Of a DNA stretch of 12,010 bases, positions 6,961 through 12,010 are shown piece by piece. The notes beneath the pieces were generated by a model that ran no database searches, was not told the origin of the DNA, and worked only from the letters and a program-made list of their open reading frames with translations. Source of the stretch: Bacteroidota bacterium (GTDB lineage: Bacteria; Bacteroidota; Rhodothermia; Rhodothermales; UBA10348); the NCBI GenBank assembly GCA_024640835.1, contig JAHEEH010000017.1:1-12010 (forward strand), given 5' to 3'. The number at the start of each line of letters is the position of its first letter. The first letter of the stretch is position 1. A program made the translations under genes and the position numbers.

Positions 6961-9198
6961 ATGAAACCTCACGTCTCCAGGCGCCAGTTCCTGCGGATCG
7001 GAGCCCTCGGGGCCGGAACGCTCGCCGTCGCACCCACCCTGTTCCGGCACCGTCCCAGCGCGGCGTCGACCTTCCCCGTGCAGAACGGAGACACGGTCAC
7101 GCTGACCCCGACCTACTGCGAGATCTGCTTCTGGCAGTGTGCCGGCTGGGTCCATGCCAAGAACGGCCGACCCTGGAAGATCATCGGCAACGAGGACGAC
7201 CTGCATTCCAGGGGCCGGATGTGCACGCGAGGCACCGCCGGAATGGGGGCCTACACCGATCCCGATCGGCTGCGCACCCCGCTCATCCGCGAAGAAGGTC
7301 CCCGCGGCCAGCGGTTCCGGGAAGCCACCTGGGACGAGGCCTTCGACTTCATTGCGGCCAGGCTCGAATCGGTCAGGGAGCAGTACGGTCCCGAGTCGCT
7401 GGCCATGTTCAGTCACGGCAACGGCGCCACGCACTTCAAGACGCTCACCAAGGCGTTCGGGTCGCAGAACATCACGGCGCCGTCCTACGCCCAGTGCCGC
7501 GGGCCGCGCGACGACGCGTTCCTGCTGACGTTCGGGGAGGCGGTCGGATCGCCCGAGCGCACGGACATCGAGAATACGCGTTGCCTGGTGCTCATCGGCT
7601 CCCATATCGGGGAAAACCTGCACAACGGACAGGTCCAGGAGATGTCCAGCGCCATCGAGCGCGACGCACGGATCATCGTCGTGGATCCCCGCTTCTCCGT
7701 GGCCGCCAGCAAGGCCGACCGGTGGCTGGCCATCAAGCCTTCCACCGACCTGGCGCTTCTGCTGGCGTGGATTCACGTGATCGTGGAGGAAGAGCTCTAC
7801 GACGCGGAGTACCTCGCGCAGTACGCCACCGGCCTGGACGAGCTGAAGGAAGCCGTACGCTCGAACACGCCCGAGTGGGCGTACCCGATCACCACCATCG
7901 AGCCGGACGTCATCCGGGAGACCGCCCGGATGATGGCGCGGAACGCCCCGGCGACGCTCGTGCATCCCGGTCGCCATACCACCTGGTACGGGGACGATAC
8001 GCAGCGCATGCGGGCCGTCGCGATCCTCAACGCCCTCCTGGGCTCCTGGGGGCGCAAGGGCGGGTTCTTCTACCCGAGCACGGCGTCGGTGCCCTCGCCG
8101 GAGCATCCCCCGTTTCCCGTCCCGCGATGGACCTGGCGCGATCTCGCGCCGAACGACTATCCGTTCGCCTCTTCGGCGATCGCCTCCCTCGTCCGGGACG
8201 CGACCGCCGATCCCTCCATGGCGCCCGACCATCCCGTCAAGGCGTGGCTCGTGTACGGATCGAACCTCGTCTACTCGCTTCCCGATCCGGATCGGACGAT
8301 CGAGGCCATCCAGAACCTGGACCTGCTCGTGGCCGTCGACATCCAGCCGTCGGAGATCTGCGGCTGGGCGGACGTCGTGCTGCCCGAGTGCACGTACCTG
8401 GAACGCTACGACGACCTGAGAATCCTGCCGGGACGAGAGCCCCAGATCGCCCTGCGGGCCCCGGCCTTCGAGCCCCTGTACGACACCAAGCCGGCTGCCT
8501 GGATGGTGAGGCAGCTCGCCGCGCGGATGGGTCTCGACGACTTCTTCCCGTGGGACGACATGGAGGACTTCCTCGAACGACGCCTCCGCGCGGTCGGCTC
8601 GTCGCTGGACGAGATGATGCGGATCGGCGTCAAGACGCTTCCGGGCGCGTCCCCCCTCTACATCCAGCCCGGAGAGGACGTCCGGTTCAACACGCCGAGC
8701 GGACGTATCGAGCTGCACTCGCAGCAGCTCGCCGCGTCCGGCTTCGACGGCGTGCCGCGCTTCACCCCACATCCCGAACCCCCGCCGGGATACTATCGCC
8801 TGATCCAGGGGCGCGCCCCGGCGCACACGTTCGCGCGGACCACGAACAACCCGCTCCTGAACGAGCTCATGAGCGAGAACGACCTGTGGGTGAACACGGC
8901 GACGGCCGAAGACTGGGGCCTCGAGAACGGCCGCTACGTCCACCTCCGCAACCAGGACGACCGGGTTTCGCGGTTTCCGATCCGCGTCCGCGTGACCGAG
9001 CGGATCCGACCCGACTGCGTGTACATGGCGCACGGTTTCGGCCATACGGAGAAACTGCTCACGAAGGCATTCGGACGCGGCGTGGACGACAACGAGATCC
9101 TGGCGGACGTCAAGGTGGATCCCGTCATGGGAGGTACCGCGAGGAGGAACACATTCGTCACGTTCGAGCTGGCGACGGCGGAGGTCGAGGCGATCTAG
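6961..9198 (+). CDS. Tat-exported molybdopterin oxidoreductase, PsrA/PhsA-type catalytic subunit
   Basis: A 745-residue catalytic subunit of a periplasmic molybdoenzyme, of the polysulfide/thiosulfate reductase group. A twin-arginine signal (SRRQFL, R7-R8) precedes a hydrophobic Ala/Gly stretch. A [4Fe-4S] site follows as C53-x2-C56-x3-C60 and C88 (CTRG, where CPRG is usual). The molybdopterin core is clear: C179 in SYAQCRGPRD is placed as the Mo ligand, with SHGNG at 151-155, ERTD (199-202), VDPRFSVAA at 241-249 and IKPSTDLALLLAW at 258-270. The C-terminal dinucleotide-binding domain spans about 615-735 (HTFARTTNNPLLNEL). R338/H339 lie near where substrate residues fall in relatives. The ferredoxin and NrfD subunits follow directly, so electrons are exchanged with quinone. 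Substrate and direction (polysulfide, thiosulfate, tetrathionate) cannot be read from sequence. I chose ATG 6961 because it gives a normal Tat leader; GTG 6928 is an alternative. No ribosome site is evident. Confidence 0.9.
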   Translation: MKPHVSRRQFLRIGALGAGTLAVAPTLFRHRPSAASTFPVQNGDTVTLTPTYCEICFWQCAGWVHAKNGRPWKIIGNEDDLHSRGRMCTRGTAGMGAYTDPDRLRTPLIREEGPRGQRFREATWDEAFDFIAARLESVREQYGPESLAMFSHGNGATHFKTLTKAFGSQNITAPSYAQCRGPRDDAFLLTFGEAVGSPERTDIENTRCLVLIGSHIGENLHNGQVQEMSSAIERDARIIVVDPRFSVAASKADRWLAIKPSTDLALLLAWIHVIVEEELYDAEYLAQYATGLDELKEAVRSNTPEWAYPITTIEPDVIRETARMMARNAPATLVHPGRHTTWYGDDTQRMRAVAILNALLGSWGRKGGFFYPSTASVPSPEHPPFPVPRWTWRDLAPNDYPFASSAIASLVRDATADPSMAPDHPVKAWLVYGSNLVYSLPDPDRTIEAIQNLDLLVAVDIQPSEICGWADVVLPECTYLERYDDLRILPGREPQIALRAPAFEPLYDTKPAAWMVRQLAARMGLDDFFPWDDMEDFLERRLRAVGSSLDEMMRIGVKTLPGASPLYIQPGEDVRFNTPSGRIELHSQQLAASGFDGVPRFTPHPEPPPGYYRLIQGRAPAHTFARTTNNPLLNELMSENDLWVNTATAEDWGLENGRYVHLRNQDDRVSRFPIRVRVTERIRPDCVYMAHGFGHTEKLLTKAFGRGVDDNEILADVKVDPVMGGTARRNTFVTFELATAEVEAI

Positions 9199-9747
9199 AT
9201 GGAAGCGAGACGCCGATATGCCATGGTCATCGACACGAAGCTGTGCATCGGATGCGCGGACTGCGTGGTGGCCTGCAAGACGGAAAACGAGGTCCCCGAG
9301 GGGTACTGCCGGGACTGGATCGCCGAAGCGACCTCCGGGACGTTTCCCGATCTCTCGCTGGAATACCGATCGGAGCGGTGCAACCACTGCGACTCGCCTC
9401 CCTGCGTCCATGCGTGCCCCACGGGGGCCAGTTTCGTGGACGAGGAGTCGAACGTGACACTCGTCGATCCGGATCTGTGCACCGGGTGCAAGTCCTGCAT
9501 CGCGGCGTGCCCGTACGATGCGCGGTTCGTGCTGCCGGAGGGGTACGTGTCCAAGTGCACCTTCTGCATCCACCGGGTACGGGAAGGTCTCGATCCGGCC
9601 TGCGTCTCGGCATGCCCCACGCGCTGCATGCACTTCGGTGACCTGAACGATCCGCAGAGCGACGTGAGCCGCCTCCTCCGGACCCGATCCTGGAAGGTGA
9701 TCGCGCCTGCCGCCGGAACGGAACCCAACGTCTATTACCTGACCTGA
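9199..9747 (+). CDS. Four-cluster [4Fe-4S] ferredoxin subunit, PsrB/PhsB-type
   Basis: A 182-residue electron-transfer subunit carrying electrons between the molybdoenzyme and its membrane anchor. Sixteen cysteines in four groups match the PsrB/NrfC/DmsB plan: C16-x2-C19-x2-C22-x3-C26; then C-x2-C-x4-C-x3-C in CNHCDSPPCVHACP; then C-x2-C-x2-C-x3-C in CTGCKSCIAACP; then CTFC with the late CVSAC group. They should hold four [4Fe-4S] clusters. It has no export signal of its own, so it probably leaves the cell folded with the Tat-bearing catalytic subunit. The ATG follows the preceding TAG with no gap, and a GAGG eight bases upstream, inside the preceding gene, fits as ribosome site. Length and layout are normal for the family. 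Confidence 0.95.
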   Translation: MEARRRYAMVIDTKLCIGCADCVVACKTENEVPEGYCRDWIAEATSGTFPDLSLEYRSERCNHCDSPPCVHACPTGASFVDEESNVTLVDPDLCTGCKSCIAACPYDARFVLPEGYVSKCTFCIHRVREGLDPACVSACPTRCMHFGDLNDPQSDVSRLLRTRSWKVIAPAAGTEPNVYYLT

Positions 9748-9755
9748 CGCGGTCG

Positions 9756-10703
9756 ATGGAAGAGCTGATCACGACCCAGAAGCTGAATCCGCACATCGAT
9801 CCCGTCCTGCACATCTGGGGCTGGGAGGTGCCGGTGTACCTGTTCCTCGGAGGGCTCGCGGCCGGGCTGCTGCTGCTGGGTGCGATCAGCGTCCTTCGCG
9901 GGGAGGACGGCCGTCCGACGGCCCAGCGCCTCCTCGCCGCCGTCACGCCGCTCCTGGCGCTCGGCATGGGGGCCCTGTTCCTGGACCTCGAGCACAAGGT
10001 GAACGTGTTCCGGTTCTACACGGCCTTCGTGGTGACCGCCCCGATGTCGTGGGGGTCCTGGATCCTGCTGGTGGCCGTGCCGGTGAACCTGCTGCTCGTC
10101 GCGGCGACCGCGCGATCGGTCTGGCCCGGATCGATGGCCGGACTGGAGCAGCGCGTACCCGCCCTCGGTCGTCTCGCCTCCTTCTCCGAGCCGCGCACCC
10201 GGGTGCTTGCCTGGTCGTCCGTCGTGCTCGCCGTGGCCGTGGGCATCTACACGGGCATCCTGCTGAGCGCGTACGGGGCGCGGCCGTTCTGGAACACGGC
10301 CATCCTCGGACCCATCTTCCTGGTGTCCGGCGTGTCGGCGGCGGCCGGCGCCATACAGCTCGTCAGCCGGTCGCAGGGAGAGCGTCGGTGGTTCGAGCGC
10401 CTGGACGTCGGACTCCTCGTGGTGGAGATCGTCCTCATCGGCCTCATGCTCGTCACGATGCTTTCGGGGCCACTGCAGACCCGACAGGCTGCGACGCTGG
10501 TGCTGGGAGGGCCGCTCACGGTTGCCTTCTGGGTCCTGGTCCTGGCGATCGGTCTCCTGCTGCCGCTCGCTCTCGAAACGTGGCAACTGCGCGGCGCCCG
10601 GCTCCCGGCCTTCCTTGCACCGCTCCTGGTGATTGCCGGCTCGCTCATCTTCCGGTTCTTCATCGTGGAAGCCGGACAGATGACGGGATGGATCGCCTAC
10701 TGA
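9756..10703 (+). CDS. nrfD: NrfD/PsrC-family quinone-binding membrane anchor
   Basis: A 315-residue inner-membrane subunit with about eight helices, near residues 26-45, 60-78, 100-118, 153-173, 180-204, 217-238, 254-275 and 285-305, the usual count for PsrC/NrfD proteins. Family signatures are visible: WEVPVYLFLGGLAAGL at 23-38, TAPMSWGSW at 94-102, and YTGILLSAYGARPFWN at 165-180. Such subunits exchange electrons between the quinone pool and the ferredoxin subunit on the periplasmic side. It begins 8 bases after the ferredoxin gene. It completes an A-B-C enzyme of the polysulfide reductase type. The ribosome site is weak, as for several genes in this operon. Confidence 0.93.
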   Translation: MEELITTQKLNPHIDPVLHIWGWEVPVYLFLGGLAAGLLLLGAISVLRGEDGRPTAQRLLAAVTPLLALGMGALFLDLEHKVNVFRFYTAFVVTAPMSWGSWILLVAVPVNLLLVAATARSVWPGSMAGLEQRVPALGRLASFSEPRTRVLAWSSVVLAVAVGIYTGILLSAYGARPFWNTAILGPIFLVSGVSAAAGAIQLVSRSQGERRWFERLDVGLLVVEIVLIGLMLVTMLSGPLQTRQAATLVLGGPLTVAFWVLVLAIGLLLPLALETWQLRGARLPAFLAPLLVIAGSLIFRFFIVEAGQMTGWIAY

Positions 10704-10722
10704 ACTCCAGCGCGTGACCGCC

Positions 10723-11241
10723 ATGGAAAAGAAACCCGCCTCCTATATGAACCCCTACGTGGCCGGCATCGGGCTGGGCCTGGTGCTCCTGGGGGCCTTC
10801 GTCGTATCGGGGCGTGGCCTGGGGGCGAGCGGGGCCATCATGCGCACGGTGGTGAAGGCCGAGAAGATCGTCTCCCAGGAGCACGTGGATGCCAACGCCT
10901 ATCTCTCGACCTACGGAGGCGGCGAGCGTGACCCCTGGGACGAGTGGCTGGTGCTGGAGACCCTCGGCGTCCTCGTCGGGGGCCTGCTGTCCGGGGCCGG
11001 GGCCCGGCGCATCCGATGGGAGACACACCACGGTCCGCGCATCTCCCGCGGGAAGCGGCTCGTCTTTGCGGCCGTCGGGGGAGGCCTGTTCGGCTACGGA
11101 GCCCGGCTCGCGCGCGGGTGCACGAGCGGCATCGCGCTGACCGGTGGCGCCACCCTGGCGGTCGGCTCGTGGATCACCATGCTGTGCATCTTCGCCGGCG
11201 CGTACGGGCTGGCGTGGTTCCTGCGTCGTCTCTGGATCTGA
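10723..11241 (+). CDS. YeeE/YedE-type membrane protein, N-terminal-half-like (thiosulfate-transporter-like)
   Basis: A 172-residue membrane protein with about four hydrophobic helices (roughly 12-30, 77-95, 112-130, 147-167). It has the YeeE/YedE hallmarks GRGLGASGA (30-38) and ARGCTSG (130-136, with C133). The one-piece YeeE/TsuA thiosulfate importer consists of two such halves and uses conserved cysteines to pass thiosulfate; here the halves are separate genes, and this is the first. A polar loop at about 41-76 between helices 1 and 2 is long for such a small protein. Position next to a PsrABC-type enzyme supports a sulfur-compound substrate such as thiosulfate. I prefer ATG 10723; GTG 10714 adds three residues. 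No ribosome site decides between them. Confidence 0.83.
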   Translation: MEKKPASYMNPYVAGIGLGLVLLGAFVVSGRGLGASGAIMRTVVKAEKIVSQEHVDANAYLSTYGGGERDPWDEWLVLETLGVLVGGLLSGAGARRIRWETHHGPRISRGKRLVFAAVGGGLFGYGARLARGCTSGIALTGGATLAVGSWITMLCIFAGAYGLAWFLRRLWI

Positions 11242-11265
11242 AGTCTCCGAAACCCGGCACGCTCC

Positions 11266-11871
11266 ATGTTCCCTCTCGTCGACCATCTCGGATTCGGGAC
11301 CCCCACCGACTACGTCATCGCTTTCGCCCTGGGCATCGGCTTCGGCTTTTTCCTGGAGCGGGCCGGATTCGGCGACGCGAACAAGCTCGCCATGCAGTTC
11401 TACTTCCGCGACATGGCCGTCCTCAAGGTGATGTTCACGGCGATCGTCACCGCCATGACGGGCCTCGTGGCGCTGTCTTCATTCGGAGTCCTGGAGATGT
11501 CGTCCGTCTACATCAATCCCACGTATCTTTGGCCGGGTATCGTGGGCGGCCTCATCATGGGAGCCGGATTCATCGTGGGCGGGTACTGTCCGGGCACGGC
11601 GCTCGTGGGCGTCGCGACGGGCAAGGTCGACGCCATCCTCTCCGTGGCGGGCGGCATGCTGGGCATGTTCCTGTTCGCCGAGAGCTTCCAGATTCCGGCC
11701 ATAGCGCGGTTCTACGCCATGGACACCGAGGGCATCACCGGTCGCATCACGCTTCCCGAGTGGCTGGGCGTCCGGCCGGGCATCGTCGCCTTCGCCGTGC
11801 TGGTGATTGCCGTGGCCGGATTCGTCGCCGCCGAATGGGCCGAGAAGCGCTTCAAGCCCCTGGAGGCCTGA
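11266..11871 (+). CDS. YeeE/YedE-type membrane protein, C-terminal-half-like (DUF6691-like)
   Basis: A 201-residue membrane protein with about five hydrophobic stretches. Characteristic segments are GFGFFLERAGFGDANKL (25-41), QFYFRDMAVLKVMFTAIVTA (44-63) and GGYCPGTALVG (105-115, with C108). These match the second half of YeeE/YedE proteins, also named DUF6691. It probably pairs with the preceding gene's product to form one complete transporter for thiosulfate or a related sulfur compound, with C133 and C108 as the two pore cysteines. The gap to the preceding gene is 24 bases. The C-terminus is short and charged (EWAEKRFKPLEA). The ATG start directly precedes the first conserved region. Confidence 0.85.
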   Translation: MFPLVDHLGFGTPTDYVIAFALGIGFGFFLERAGFGDANKLAMQFYFRDMAVLKVMFTAIVTAMTGLVALSSFGVLEMSSVYINPTYLWPGIVGGLIMGAGFIVGGYCPGTALVGVATGKVDAILSVAGGMLGMFLFAESFQIPAIARFYAMDTEGITGRITLPEWLGVRPGIVAFAVLVIAVAGFVAAEWAEKRFKPLEA

Positions 11872-11872
11872 C

Positions 11873-12010
11873 GTGAAAGCACTGCTCTATTCCCTCGCCG
11901 CCCTCGCGGCCATCGTCCTGCTCCTGGCACCGCCGCCGCTCGAGGAGACGCGCCTCGCGGAGCCTCCGGGCCCCGGGGACCGGATACAGGCCCGAACCCT
12001 CGCTTCGTGG
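11873..12010 (+). CDS. Exported protein, N-terminus only; possibly rhodanese-like
   Basis: Forty-six codons are visible before the right edge. GTG 11873 comes one base after the previous stop, with GGAGG at good spacing (GGAGGCCTGACGTG), the best ribosome site in the operon. The protein opens MKALLYSLAALAAIVLLLAP, a signal peptide or membrane anchor, followed by a Pro/Glu-rich linker and the end GDRIQARTLASW. That last piece resembles the lead-in to rhodanese domains (I-x-A-x-x-L-A-x-W before the VIDVR strand), and rhodaneses often accompany YeeE/YedE and thiosulfate enzymes. The catalytic cysteine loop is outside the window, so the family call is tentative; the presence of a gene is well supported. 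Confidence 0.7.
   Translation, partial: MKALLYSLAALAAIVLLLAPPPLEETRLAEPPGPGDRIQARTLASW

Noticed and set aside
6961..9198. Formate dehydrogenase or nitrate reductase identity
   Set aside because: No TGA selenocysteine or formate-dehydrogenase motif is present, the Mo ligand is a cysteine in a PsrA-like context, and the PSYAQCRGPRD and CEICFWQC segments match the sulfur-type group.
6676..9633. Long open frame on the minus strand opposite the molybdoenzyme
   Set aside because: It covers a conserved plus-strand enzyme and part of the ferredoxin gene, has low-complexity Arg/His/Val composition and no recognisable motif.
6961..10703. Alternative complex III (ActB/ActC) as an explanation for the molybdoenzyme and NrfD genes
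   Set aside because: The catalytic subunit keeps a cysteine at the Mo position and intact pterin motifs, the ferredoxin is a separate gene, and no ActA, ActD, ActE or ActF genes follow.

Overview
The window comes from a GC-rich bacterium with an outer membrane, periplasmic multihaem electron transfer and tightly packed genes with little intergenic DNA. A DUF5686 outer-membrane protein with a carboxypeptidase-regulatory-like N-terminal domain is typical of Bacteroidota and relatives (Gemmatimonadota, Rhodothermota). With the high GC, I lean to Gemmatimonadota or a high-GC FCB-group lineage, but no ribosomal or other marker gene is present to settle it. I see no tRNA, rRNA, CRISPR array, insertion sequence or phage gene.

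Left half (1-6573), all on the minus strand. In the direction of transcription this runs: an SGLT-type sodium/solute symporter, a DUF5686 outer-membrane protein, then a three-gene redox module. The module is a five-helix membrane cytochrome b with two His-x13-His pairs, a membrane-anchored TPR protein, and a secreted multihaem cytochrome c that runs off the left edge. Ten CXXCH haem sites are visible in the part of the cytochrome inside the window. Its start codon (TTG) overlaps the stop of the TPR gene. The module looks like a route for electrons from the membrane quinone pool to periplasmic haem carriers.

Middle (6574-6960). This is a divergent intergenic region of 387 bases. It holds a good sigma70-like promoter facing the symporter, a perfect 12-bp palindrome, a GC-rich hairpin, and no clear promoter for the rightward genes.

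Right half (6961-12010), all on the plus strand and probably one operon. A Tat-exported molybdopterin oxidoreductase of the PsrA/PhsA (polysulfide/thiosulfate reductase) group is followed by its four-cluster ferredoxin subunit and its NrfD/PsrC membrane anchor. Then come two half-size YeeE/YedE-type membrane proteins (thiosulfate-transporter-like) and the first 46 codons of a further exported protein, possibly rhodanese-like. Together they suggest a quinone-linked periplasmic enzyme acting on a sulfur compound, coupled to uptake of a sulfur species such as thiosulfate. The left redox module could share the same quinone pool; that link is inferred from proximity only.
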